Assembly (NCBI RefSeq): GCF_003148745.1
Contig: NZ_QGGU01000009.1
Location: forward strand, 62,001-126,000
Reading direction: 5' to 3'
Length of the DNA stretch: 64,000 nt
Origin: Pleionea mediterranea
GTDB taxonomy: Bacteria; Pseudomonadota; Gammaproteobacteria; Enterobacterales; Kangiellaceae
The position numbers and the translations under genes are program-made. Of this stretch, positions 54,724 to 64,000 are shown in pieces. Below the pieces are notes generated by a model. It was not told where the DNA came from, did no database searches, and was given only the letters and a program-made list of their open reading frames with translations. How positions within the stretch are numbered: position 1 is the stretch's first letter; every line of letters begins with the position of its first letter.

Positions 54724-56832
54724 CTATCTTACCCCTTCTTTGATGATTTTTGGAGTAACAAATATCAATAATTCAGACTTAGCTTCGGATTCTGAGGTAT
54801 TTCGGAATAAAACGCCTAAACCAGGAATATCACCGAGCAGTGGCACTTTAACCACATCTTTATTTTTTCGCTGCTGATAAATACCACCTAACACTACGGT
54901 CTCACCATTTTCAACCAGTACTTGTGTACCGACTTCACGAGTATTGATGGCTGGCCCCGAAGGCGTATCTTCACCACGAGTGTCTTGATTGACTTGCAAG
55001 TCCAGAATAATACGATCATCCGGTGTAATCTGAGGGGTAACTTTTAGAGAAAGCACCGCTTTCTTGAAGCTGATTTTTGTAGCGCCTGCTGATGATGATT
55101 CTAGGTAAGGAATCTCTTCACCCGCTTCTATATAAGCTTCTTTTTGATTGGCAGTAACTACTTTGGGAGATGCGATAACTTCACTTTTGTTTTCACTTTC
55201 TAATGCAGATAGCTCAGCATCCAGAATGATGCCATCACTTAATCGGGCAAATGTCATACCTATTTGGCCTGCTGGTGAAGAGACAGGAAGCCCTACATTA
55301 AGCGTTCTACCCCCACCAAAAAGGGGATCTGCATCAAATATACTATTTCGAAAGTCTACGGCGCCATCATTAGTGCCCGAATAACCAATCTCGCCGCTAT
55401 TCGCAATTCCACTTACACCAAATCGAACCCCTATATCCTGACCAACACCGTCATCGGCGACAACTATACGAGACTCAATCATAACCTGGCGAACAGGTAT
55501 ATCCAGAGTACGAACAAGTTGCCGAACTTCATCGAGCTTTTTAGCAGTATCGCGAACCATTAGGGTATTGGTACGTTCATCCACCATAACGCTACCTCGG
55601 GTAGACAAGAATGAGGTTTTGTCTCCCTGTATAATTTCAGCAAGTGTTGCGGCTTTGGCATAATTCACTTGAACAAACTCACCTCGTAATGGTGCTAACT
55701 GTTCAATTTGCTGCTCAGACTGCAATTCCAAAGCTTCACGCGCTGCAATTTCATCTGCAGGCGCAATCAGTAAAACATTACCGTTTTTACGTTTATCTAG
55801 GCCTTTGGTTTTAAGAATGATATCCAATGCCTGATCCCAAGGAACATTTTGCAATTGCAAAGTAATAGAGCCAGAGACGGTATCGCTGGTGACCATATTG
55901 ACATTAGCGATGTCTGCAATTAACTGTAAGACCGCTCGAATAGTGATGTCCTGAAATGTTAGCGACATGCGTTCGCCCGTGTACTGTGGTTCTTGTAAAC
56001 GGCGACGTTCAACTTCTTCAGGCGTAAGAGGCTTAAGTTCAATAGTGTAAATATCATCGGCCTGATAAGCTAAAAACTCAAATTCGTTTGAGGTTTTAAT
56101 GGTCAGCCGGACATTACCACCAACTTGCTTGGTCTCAACAATTTGCGCTGGCGTTGCAAAATCAACCACATCCAATTTGCGAATCAAACTCTGAGGAATA
56201 TCAGTGCCAACAAAGTCTGCAACAACATCGCGACCTTCCTGACGAAGATCGATTCCAATGTTCGGATTACTAAGATCAATTACCACACGACCTTCGCCCT
56301 GCTCTCCTCGACGAAAATCAATCCCGGTGATTTCTTTTTTAGAGCTCTGAGAAACTGCTGTTTGCTGTGACATGTTATCGCTGGACGTACTACCACCACT
56401 TTGTGCATCACTTGCTGCTGATTTGTACGCACCTATGGTCACCACAAAATCGTTTCCATCTATACGGGTATCATAAGGGACACTTTCAACCAGGTTGATA
56501 ACTACTCGAGTACGCCCTTGCGCTTCAACTGCCGTAACACTACGAGTAGCTCCAACAGAAACAGGCAATGATTTATTCGCAAGTGCGACACTGGTGTTAG
56601 TAAAATCCAATGCAATTCGTGCCGGATTAACGGTTGAAAACTCCTTCGGTGTTGAAGGGGTTTCTGTCATTGAAAATCTTAGTTCAACTCTATCTCCCGG
56701 TAACACATTAAAATCAACCGAGTTTAACTCATTCGCGTGAATTACTAGCGACGCCATTGACATAACGACCAACAGGATCATCTTATTGACTGCTTGGTTC
56801 ATCGCCAGTTTCCCAGACTTAAGAAACAACAT
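54724..56832 (-). CDS. pilQ: Type IV pilus secretin PilQ
   Basis: PilQ forms the outer-membrane channel for type IV pili. After a signal peptide (MILLVVMSMASLVIHA) come AMIN domains (VDFNVLPGDRVELRFSM; GIDFRRGEQGEGRVVIDL), an STN-like region (MSLTFQDITIRAVLQLIADIANVN), an N0/N1 domain and the secretin domain (VGTQVLVENGETVVLGGIYQ, PLLGDIPGLGVLFRNTS). It is 702 residues. The ATG at 56832 is chosen since AGGAG lies seven bases upstream; an ATG ten codons later would give a more typical signal peptide. It is the last gene of pilMNOPQ. Confidence 0.96.
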   Translation of the reverse strand: MLFLKSGKLAMNQAVNKMILLVVMSMASLVIHANELNSVDFNVLPGDRVELRFSMTETPSTPKEFSTVNPARIALDFTNTSVALANKSLPVSVGATRSVTAVEAQGRTRVVINLVESVPYDTRIDGNDFVVTIGAYKSAASDAQSGGSTSSDNMSQQTAVSQSSKKEITGIDFRRGEQGEGRVVIDLSNPNIGIDLRQEGRDVVADFVGTDIPQSLIRKLDVVDFATPAQIVETKQVGGNVRLTIKTSNEFEFLAYQADDIYTIELKPLTPEEVERRRLQEPQYTGERMSLTFQDITIRAVLQLIADIANVNMVTSDTVSGSITLQLQNVPWDQALDIILKTKGLDKRKNGNVLLIAPADEIAAREALELQSEQQIEQLAPLRGEFVQVNYAKAATLAEIIQGDKTSFLSTRGSVMVDERTNTLMVRDTAKKLDEVRQLVRTLDIPVRQVMIESRIVVADDGVGQDIGVRFGVSGIANSGEIGYSGTNDGAVDFRNSIFDADPLFGGGRTLNVGLPVSSPAGQIGMTFARLSDGIILDAELSALESENKSEVIASPKVVTANQKEAYIEAGEEIPYLESSSAGATKISFKKAVLSLKVTPQITPDDRIILDLQVNQDTRGEDTPSGPAINTREVGTQVLVENGETVVLGGIYQQRKNKDVVKVPLLGDIPGLGVLFRNTSESEAKSELLIFVTPKIIKEGVR

Positions 56833-56853
56833 GTTTATTCTCCTGATGTATCG

Positions 56854-57402
56854 TTATTCATTTAATGCCAAATTAACCACACGCTTTTCCCAGCAACCTT
56901 GCCCATCAGGAACCAGCGTTTCCACAACAATTCTAAATGCATTGATATCAACAATTTTTCCATGGTTAACACCAATATAGTTACCACTAGACACTTTAAA
57001 AACTTTGCCGCTCGAAGGACCTGAAGTCATTTTTAACAATCCCCAGTTAATATTATCTTTCGACATGGCACCAACCATTTCCATGGAGTCAACGGAGTAG
57101 CGTTCCAAATCTTCACGTCGACGATTCGGGTCCGGTTGCACTGCAGCGTCACATCCCTCCGCTATCACCTGAAGCTCACTTTCAACTTCTGGCTCAAGCT
57201 CAGCAAATGGGCTACGGTAATCCGAAGCAGAATACTCAAAAGAAGGGGTTTGCTTAACTTCCGGCATAGGTTCAATTGGACCTGCAGGTTTTGCTTTAAC
57301 TTGTTTAACCCAATCCCTTAAATCTTCAGTATTTGACTCACAGCCTACTAAAATAAAACTAAAAACAGACAAGGCTAGAATTTTTGGTTTGCTTAAACTC
57401 AT
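56854..57402 (-). CDS. pilP: Type IV pilus lipoprotein PilP
   Basis: A 182-residue inner-membrane lipoprotein (signal LALSVFSFILVGC with lipobox LVGC) that links PilNO to the PilQ secretin. The N-terminal stretch after the cysteine is proline-rich and disordered; the C-terminal small beta domain has YIGVNHGKIVDINAFRIVVET. It follows pilO by 2 bp and precedes pilQ by 21 bp. Confidence 0.94.
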   Translation of the reverse strand: MSLSKPKILALSVFSFILVGCESNTEDLRDWVKQVKAKPAGPIEPMPEVKQTPSFEYSASDYRSPFAELEPEVESELQVIAEGCDAAVQPDPNRRREDLERYSVDSMEMVGAMSKDNINWGLLKMTSGPSSGKVFKVSSGNYIGVNHGKIVDINAFRIVVETLVPDGQGCWEKRVVNLALNE

Positions 57403-57404
57403 AA

Positions 57405-58022
57405 CTACTCCTCACCTGTTTCATCATAGCGATAAGTTTTGGCAGTCACAGTCATCACCAACATTTTTTCACCTTCGGAGCCAAAAACATCCCGATCAGT
57501 CAGTTTTATACTGAAATCATGGAGCGTGACGATTCGAGGCATATTTGAAACACGACTGACAAAATCGGCTATCTGGTGGTAACTTCCTGACACGATAATT
57601 TCCAGAGGCTCCTCAAAATAAATTTCCCGACTCACTTCGCCTTTTAAAGAAATGTTTTCAAGTTCTAGACCAGCTCCAGTAATGGCGTAAGATATTTCAT
57701 CAACCAGACCTGCAACCTCACTGCCTTGAGGAAGCTGCTTTAACAATGCTTCAAATGAACTTTGAATCATTTTCATTTGATTTTTATAAGCTTCTAAATG
57801 AACAGCTTTTCGCTGTTTAGTCTCAAATGACTGCTTTAACTGTTTCTCTGCAGTTTTCTCTCGCTCCAATTGCGCTTCATCATCACTGATAAACAATTGA
57901 TAACCAAGAATTAAAACCAGCACAAAAACAATCGCACCTGCAATAGCTTTCACAGGAGCCGGCCAAACCCCCATATTATTAAAATCTAAGTCATTGACAT
58001 TAAAGTCCTGCAAGCTACTCAT
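57405..58022 (-). CDS. pilO: Type IV pilus inner-membrane protein PilO
   Basis: A 205-residue protein with one helix (AIAGAIVFVLVLILGYQLFI), a coiled coil (EREKTAEKQLKQSFETKQRKA-type) and a ferredoxin-like periplasmic domain. It pairs with PilN in the pilus alignment complex. Family features are FEALLKQLPQGSEVAGLVDEIS and VSGSYHQIADFVSRVSNMPRIV. It overlaps pilN by 4 bp. Confidence 0.95.
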   Translation of the reverse strand: MSSLQDFNVNDLDFNNMGVWPAPVKAIAGAIVFVLVLILGYQLFISDDEAQLEREKTAEKQLKQSFETKQRKAVHLEAYKNQMKMIQSSFEALLKQLPQGSEVAGLVDEISYAITGAGLELENISLKGEVSREIYFEEPLEIIVSGSYHQIADFVSRVSNMPRIVTLHDFSIKLTDRDVFGSEGEKMLVMTVTAKTYRYDETGEE

Positions 58023-58593
58023 GACCCAGCCCCCTGTTCATCTTTGTCACTTTTTAAAGACTTTTCGTCGACGGTTAGTGAGAAGGCTTTGCGTCCAGCA
58101 CCATAGTCCTTATCAGAATCAATATCTTTTAAATTACCATTTTTAAACCATTCAGAATTATCAATTTTTCTCATAAACGAAGTCACTCGCTGCGCAGACT
58201 CAGCAGAGCCTTCTATGATCAACTGATTTCCTTTCCGCTCAATCGACTTGAGGTTTAATCCTTCAGGAATGGCTTTAACCAGCTCATCAAATATATGAAC
58301 AATTTTAGGTCGACTTTGCTGTAAACTGGTGATCATTTCCATGCGATCAATCAGTTGTTGCCGTTCCGCTTCAAGCTTTTCAATCTCTTTAATTTGGCTT
58401 TCCAAGCTTTTAATTTCTGCTTTGAGGAAATTATTCCGTTGAACCTGAGCTTCTATCTGCATACCAACGGTGTATTTATAAGACATCACAACGACTACAC
58501 CAAGCACAAAGACCAATCCTAAAATACTGAGAAACTGCCTTTGCTTTTCTTTTCGGAGTTCTTCGCGCCAAGGAAGTAAATTAATACGTGCCA

Positions 58594-58594
<1 letters not shown>
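58019..58594 (-). CDS. pilN: Type IV pilus assembly protein PilN
   Basis: A 191-residue inner-membrane protein. Its cytoplasmic N-terminal motif ARINLLPWREELRKEKQ binds the PilM groove. One helix (FLSILGLVFVLGVVVVMSYKY) leads to a coiled coil and a periplasmic domain (LVKAIPEGLNLKSIERKGN, ITGSAES-like GSAESAQRVTSFMR). Start and stop overlap its neighbours pilM and pilO. Confidence 0.96.
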
Positions 58595-59682
<1,088 letters not shown>

Positions 59683-59841
59683 TTATATATTTACACCATT
59701 TACATGTGTATTCACATTAAATAATAGCGCTAACTACCAGATATTTCACCTATTTTTCAAAAAAAATATTCAGAAGCAACTATTAAACGATATACTGTGT
59801 CAAAATTATCAATTAACCACTAAATATATAGTTTCTGCCCT

Positions 59842-62340
59842 ATGAAATATCTACTGAAAGCATCAATTAAAAGCGGATATTTTGTGATACTTATCGCAAT
59901 CGCAGGATTTATGGGGTTTGCAGGTCTTTACCTGTACCTTGGCCCCAACTTGCCAAACGTGGATTCAATTCGCGAGATAAGATTACAAACCCCCATGACC
60001 GTTTATAGTAACGACGGCGAGCTAATAGCCGAATTTGGCGATAAGCGCCGAATTCCAGTTACGCTGGACGAAGTTCCGCAAACTTTCATTGATGCGCTTA
60101 TTGCAACAGAAGATAAACGATTTTACGAGCACTCAGGAGTGGATTTTTGGGGTGTAATGCGTGCATTTGTGAACAATATCACAACAGGAACCCGCAGCCA
60201 GGGTGCAAGTACCATTACACAACTGGTTGCCCGTAACGTTTATTTAAATCGCAAAAAAACCTTTACCCGAAAATTCCGCGAGATGTTTCTGGCCTGGAAG
60301 ATAGAATCCGAAATCAGTAAACATCAGATTTTGGAGCTGTTCATAAATAAAGCCCACTTTAGTCATCGCGCATATGGTCTTGGCGCTGCGGCACAAGTTT
60401 ATTATGGTAAGGACATTCAGGATCTTGCGCTGAATGAAGTAGCGGTACTTGCCGGTATCCCCAAGGGTGAATCTATTTATAACCCCATTTCCAACCCATC
60501 AAATGCATTAGCTCGACGAAACCATGTGTTAGGTAGAATGTTAGCAGAAGGCTACATTGATCAAGCCAGCTTTGATGAAGCAACTGCACAACCAATCCAT
60601 TCCAGTAAACACGGAACCGACTTATCGGTATCGGCCCCTTACGTTGCCGAGATGGTTCGCCGCGAAATGATCGACCGCTTTGGCCGCGAAGACGCTTATA
60701 ACAATGGCTATCGTATTTATACAACCATCGATAACCGACTGCAAAAAGCGGCACAAAGTGCACTGAGAAAAAGCCTGCAAGAGTACGACAAACGGCACGG
60801 ATATCGAGGTCCTGAGCAGGTCATTGAAAACTTTTCTGAAAAATCGCTTGAACAAAAAGTCGATATTTTAAAAAGTTTACCAGTGATTACCGAATTGCAA
60901 CCCGCGTTAGTCACCGAAACCGCTGAACAACGCGCCGTTGTGTTACTCGCCGATGGTAGCCAACATACGCTTGACTGGGAGTCCATGAGTTGGGCAGCAC
61001 CCTTTATTAGCAGCAGTGCTAAGGGTAAAAAGCCAAAGCTTGCCGAAGACATTTTATCGCCAGGCGATATTATCCGGGTAAAAGCCAATGAGGATAAAAC
61101 CTATTCGCTTAGCCAGGTCCCTGATGTCAGTGGTGGTTTTGTTGCCGTTAATCCATCAAATGGAGCAATTCGTGCGTTGGTTGGCGGTTACGATTTTAAT
61201 CTGAATCAATTTAATATGGTGACTCAGGCTCGCCGGCAGCCGGGCTCTAACATTAAGCCATTCATTTACTCGGCAGCATTGGAAAAAGGCTACACCGCAG
61301 CCAGTGTATTAAACGATGCCCCCTTCGTAAAAGAAGACATAACCGCTGAAGATTTCTGGCGACCGAAAAATGACAGTGGCCGCTATAAAGGACCCACGCG
61401 CCTACGTGATGCGCTTCGTTTTTCAAACAACTCCATTTCCGTCCGACTGATGAACGCCATTAACCCAAGTTTTGCAGAAGATTACCTGATCAAACTTGGC
61501 TTTCCAGATGAATACATGGAGCCCTACACCTCGTTAGCATTAGGCAGCGCAAGTTTTACCCCGCTCGAAGTGGCAACAGGCTACGCTATCTTCGCCAATG
61601 GCGGCTATAAAGTGTTGCCCTATTTTATTGAAAAAATAGAAACACCGAATGAAGATGTTTTATTTGCCGCAGAACCCGTTCAGGTATGCAAGTCATGCGA
61701 AGAACAGCTGGAGCAACGGGCTGAAGTCGAATCATCCGAACAAGTAATTGATGAACTCACTGATACGCCAACAGACAACCTAGATACTGATGAACTGATG
61801 GCCTTACCCAGATTACCCATTGATGAAGATAAAATAGCCCCGCGAGTCATTGATGAACGCAACGCCTATATTATGAATACCATGATGAAAGACGTTATTC
61901 ATCGCGGTACCGCATGGCGCACTTTGAACAACAGTGGTAGCCCTTTGCTAAGACGTAACGACATAGGCGGAAAGACGGGAACCACCAATGATGCAAAAGA
62001 CGCCTGGTTTTCTGGGTTTAATGGCGATATTGCAGCGTCGGCCTGGGTTGGTTTTGCCGACTACTCTTTAGCACTTGGTAATGGCGAATGGGGTGGACGT
62101 GCAGCGCTTCCTGTTTGGCAAAAATTTATGGAAGTGGCTCTTGCGGGTAAACCAGAAAACAGTATGCCCCAACCTGACGGTATAGTGACCGCACGTATTA
62201 ACCCGGTAACAGGAAAGCTGGCCAATAGCAGTACTGAAAAAGCTATCTTTGAAATATTCCGCACTGAATATGTGCCTGAAAAAGAGCCGGAAAATACCTT
62301 AACCAATTCGCCGGATGAAGAGATAGAAGATATTTTTTAA
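59842..62340 (+). CDS. mrcA: Penicillin-binding protein 1A
   Basis: A bifunctional class A PBP (also called ponA) that polymerises and cross-links peptidoglycan. After one N-terminal helix come the transglycosylase motifs (ATEDKRFYEHSGVDFWGVMRA, QGASTITQLVARN, KHQILELFINKAHFSHRAYGLGAAA). An OB-like region follows, then the transpeptidase with Ser469 in GSNIKPFIYSA, SNN in RFSNNSISVRL, and GGKTGTTNDAKDAWF. It is 832 residues, ending in an acidic tail. It lies divergent from pilM, the conserved place. Confidence 0.97.
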   Translation: MKYLLKASIKSGYFVILIAIAGFMGFAGLYLYLGPNLPNVDSIREIRLQTPMTVYSNDGELIAEFGDKRRIPVTLDEVPQTFIDALIATEDKRFYEHSGVDFWGVMRAFVNNITTGTRSQGASTITQLVARNVYLNRKKTFTRKFREMFLAWKIESEISKHQILELFINKAHFSHRAYGLGAAAQVYYGKDIQDLALNEVAVLAGIPKGESIYNPISNPSNALARRNHVLGRMLAEGYIDQASFDEATAQPIHSSKHGTDLSVSAPYVAEMVRREMIDRFGREDAYNNGYRIYTTIDNRLQKAAQSALRKSLQEYDKRHGYRGPEQVIENFSEKSLEQKVDILKSLPVITELQPALVTETAEQRAVVLLADGSQHTLDWESMSWAAPFISSSAKGKKPKLAEDILSPGDIIRVKANEDKTYSLSQVPDVSGGFVAVNPSNGAIRALVGGYDFNLNQFNMVTQARRQPGSNIKPFIYSAALEKGYTAASVLNDAPFVKEDITAEDFWRPKNDSGRYKGPTRLRDALRFSNNSISVRLMNAINPSFAEDYLIKLGFPDEYMEPYTSLALGSASFTPLEVATGYAIFANGGYKVLPYFIEKIETPNEDVLFAAEPVQVCKSCEEQLEQRAEVESSEQVIDELTDTPTDNLDTDELMALPRLPIDEDKIAPRVIDERNAYIMNTMMKDVIHRGTAWRTLNNSGSPLLRRNDIGGKTGTTNDAKDAWFSGFNGDIAASAWVGFADYSLALGNGEWGGRAALPVWQKFMEVALAGKPENSMPQPDGIVTARINPVTGKLANSSTEKAIFEIFRTEYVPEKEPENTLTNSPDEEIEDIF

Positions 62341-62400
62341 TTCTGATGAAACCTTAAAAGTTTGCTAACCACAATAATGACGTATCGAAGTTAGCAAGCA

Positions 62401-62432
62401 AAAAAAAAGGCGCTCCAATGAGCGCCTTTTTT
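62401..62432. terminator. Bidirectional terminator between mrcA and rpmE
   Basis: aaaaaaggcgct/agcgcctttttt around ccaatg-type loop, with A- and T-runs on both sides. It lies 60 bp after mrcA (+) and 25 bp after rpmE (-). Confidence 0.92.
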
Positions 62433-62456
62433 GTCATTAACCGATCAGTTAATGCA

Positions 62457-62672
62457 TTATTTCTTGCTGCTTCGAGCACCGAAACGCTTACGGAATCGAT
62501 CCACTCGACCACCGGTATCAACAATTTTCTGCTTACCAGTGAAGAATGGGTGACATGCAGAACAAACATCTAAAGAGATGTCTTTGCAAAGTGTCGAACC
62601 AACTTCAATCTTGTTACCACAGCTGCAATTTGCAGTGATGGTTTCATATTTAGGATGAATACCTTGTTTCAT
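62457..62672 (-). CDS. rpmE: Ribosomal protein bL31, zinc-binding type
   Basis: A 71-residue bL31 beginning [20 protein letters not shown]. It is the zinc (C+) form: CSCGN, then [21 protein letters not shown] with the CxxC pair. The end is rich in Arg and Lys ([15 protein letters not shown]). bL28 and bL33 in this window are zinc-free, the same mixture as in E. coli. It is convergent with mrcA and divergent from priA, the conserved order. Confidence 0.96.
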   Translation of the reverse strand: MKQGIHPKYETITANCSCGNKIEVGSTLCKDISLDVCSACHPFFTGKQKIVDTGGRVDRFRKRFGARSSKK

Positions 62673-62965
62673 TGTTGTATCTCTCTTTTCACGTGGATCG
62701 CTATTTCTCGGGGAGCCATTACCATTATTTGTGCTCTTAGTCCAGAAACACCATCCACCCAGTTAGGGGGACGCGGATCATACTCTTACCATGATCATAA
62801 TTCAACCACCTGTAGGGCGATTTGAAGTGATAAGCCTGTGACGACTACGCTGCATCTAAGCAGCCAAATTTAACCTGCTCCAGTATAAAATCATATATTT
62901 ACTTTACTTATGAAAACGAACGCATACCATTAGCGACAAACCCATCGCATAAAAAGATCATTGCT

Positions 62966-64000
62966 TTGCCCGATACGAGCCTGGTAGCCGTCGCTTTACC
63001 GGTACCCTTGAGAAAACTGTTCACCTACTCTGTTGTTGAGTGCGGTTCATCTTTAATGGGCTGCCGGGTCAAGGTGCCTTTTGGCAAGCAAACACTGATT
63101 GGTCTTGTTGTGGAGCAGCCGCAACAAGCGGATCCCGCCGTCAAAAACCTGAAAGCGGTCATTGAGATACTGGATCAACGGCCAGTTTTACCCCAAAACG
63201 TATGGCAGTTACTGCTCAAGGCGTCTCAATATTACCATCATCCATTGGGCGATACTGTCGCCACGGCACTGCCCAATGCACTGTTAAAAGGTGAACCTTG
63301 TCAGTTGACACCGGAAGTACACTGGCAAATTACTCCTCAGGGCAAAGCCGAGTTTGACACACTCAGCAAGCGTGCGGTTCGATTACGTTTTGCAATGAAT
63401 CAACTGCTACAAGCAGAAGCACCAGTACAGGAAGAACAGCTAAAACATCAGGACATCACGCCCTCGACTCTCCGATCACTACACAGCAAGGGTTGGATTG
63501 AGTCTTTTGAGGCCGGGCAAAGCGCCACTTCATTTGTCAAAGGCAGCACCAAAACATTGAATGATGAGCAGCAAACAGCCCATCAGTTAATCTCAAAAGG
63601 CGCGGATCAGTTCTCCCCTTTTCTGCTTGATGGCATTACCGGCAGTGGAAAAACCGAAGTGTATCTGCAGGCCATCGCCGAACGGCTTGATAACCAGCAA
63701 CAAGTGTTGGTGTTAATTCCCGAGATTGGCCTGACCCCTCAAACGCTGGCGCGGTTTGAACAACGCTTTCCTAATCAGATTGGTGTTCTGCACTCTGGCC
63801 TGACCGATCGACAAAGACTCAACACCTGGCTTAAAGCACGCGCCGGAATTTTAAGAGTAATCATTGGCACACGCTCGGCTATTTTTACCCCAATGACCAA
63901 TCTGGGGCTGATTATTATTGATGAAGAGCATGACCTGTCCTTCAAACAACAGGAAGGCTTACGCTACTCATCCCGTGATCTGGCCATATTACGGGCACAA
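62966..64000 (+). CDS. priA: Primosomal protein N' (PriA helicase), N-terminal part
   Basis: PriA restarts stalled replication forks. The first 345 codons are in the window; the gene runs off the right edge. The 3'-DNA-binding domain (VAVALPVPLRKLFTYSV, GCRVKVPFGKQTLIGLVV) is followed by the helicase with Walker A LLDGITGSGKTEVYL, motif Ia VLIPEIGLTPQTL, IIGTRSAIFTP and DEAH-type IIDEEHDLSFKQQ. The start was set at TTG 62966 (MPDTSLVAVALP), where homologues begin. The frame is open further upstream, but no ATG fits and no strong ribosome-binding site is seen. Confidence 0.93.
   Translation, partial: MPDTSLVAVALPVPLRKLFTYSVVECGSSLMGCRVKVPFGKQTLIGLVVEQPQQADPAVKNLKAVIEILDQRPVLPQNVWQLLLKASQYYHHPLGDTVATALPNALLKGEPCQLTPEVHWQITPQGKAEFDTLSKRAVRLRFAMNQLLQAEAPVQEEQLKHQDITPSTLRSLHSKGWIESFEAGQSATSFVKGSTKTLNDEQQTAHQLISKGADQFSPFLLDGITGSGKTEVYLQAIAERLDNQQQVLVLIPEIGLTPQTLARFEQRFPNQIGVLHSGLTDRQRLNTWLKARAGILRVIIGTRSAIFTPMTNLGLIIIDEEHDLSFKQQEGLRYSSRDLAILRAQ

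Overview
The window is typical gammaproteobacterial chromosome: moderately AT-rich, densely coded, almost entirely core genes, with no prophage, plasmid, CRISPR or resistance genes. SlmA, DamX, the pilMNOPQ-aroKB-damX block, NqrM, an ArgH-acetyltransferase fusion and an AlgC with a membrane N-terminus point to a marine, free-living member of the Oceanospirillales/Kangiellales/Alteromonadales neighbourhood. The genus cannot be fixed from the sequence alone.

Layout. 1-1571 (-): start of the nuo operon (nuoA, B, C and the first codons of nuoD), proton-pumping complex I. 1911-4178 (-): a retroviral-type aspartic protease, an alkyltransferase-like DNA-lesion sensor, tRNA-Leu(GAG), secG and tpiA. 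4341-6997 (-): a YfiR-like periplasmic protein with a CHASE8-HAMP-GGDEF-EAL membrane enzyme. 7546-15464 (+): the complete sodium pump nqrABCDEF, then a degenerate GGDEF protein and both Nqr maturation factors, apbE and nqrM. 15590-22132: CBS-domain protein, glmM, folP, ftsH and rlmE (-), yhbY (+). 22231-27777 (-): YugP-type metallopeptidase, slmA, algC-like phosphohexomutase, coaBC. 28044-32031: radC (+), a TonB-dependent receptor and a lipoprotein (-). 32340-40396: arginine regulon, argR-C-B-F-G-H(A) (-), divergent from argE (+) across a double ARG box. 40676-47965 (+): rpmB-rpmG, an EAL/HDOD protein, a three-gene GldG-type ABC exporter, mutM, an orphan exbD and a DUF3301 protein. 48132-59661 (-): ferredoxin, coaD, YheT-type hydrolase, hemE, damX-aroB-aroK and pilQPONM. 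59842-64000: ponA/mrcA (+), rpmE (-) and the start of priA (+).

How it fits together. The cell can couple NADH oxidation to either H+ (Nuo) or Na+ (Nqr). The Nqr block carries its own flavinylation (ApbE) and iron delivery (NqrM) and sits inside what looks like an ancestral rlmE-ftsH-folP-glmM / tpiA-secG-tRNA-Leu-nuo block, flanked by cyclic-di-GMP-type genes. Arginine synthesis is one translationally coupled operon that starts with its own repressor.

The least explained material is non-coding: (i) a 318-bp MITE-like element (16285-16602) with perfect 33-bp terminal inverted repeats and two nested long hairpins, with a solo end at 49041-49076; (ii) a 79-bp intergenic repeat present twice; (iii) repeated 14-19-bp tandem duplications in spacers, one of which triplicates the mutM start codon region; (iv) a strong hairpin that buries the argC ribosome-binding site; and (v) a TonB receptor whose signal peptide is intact but has no standard start codon.
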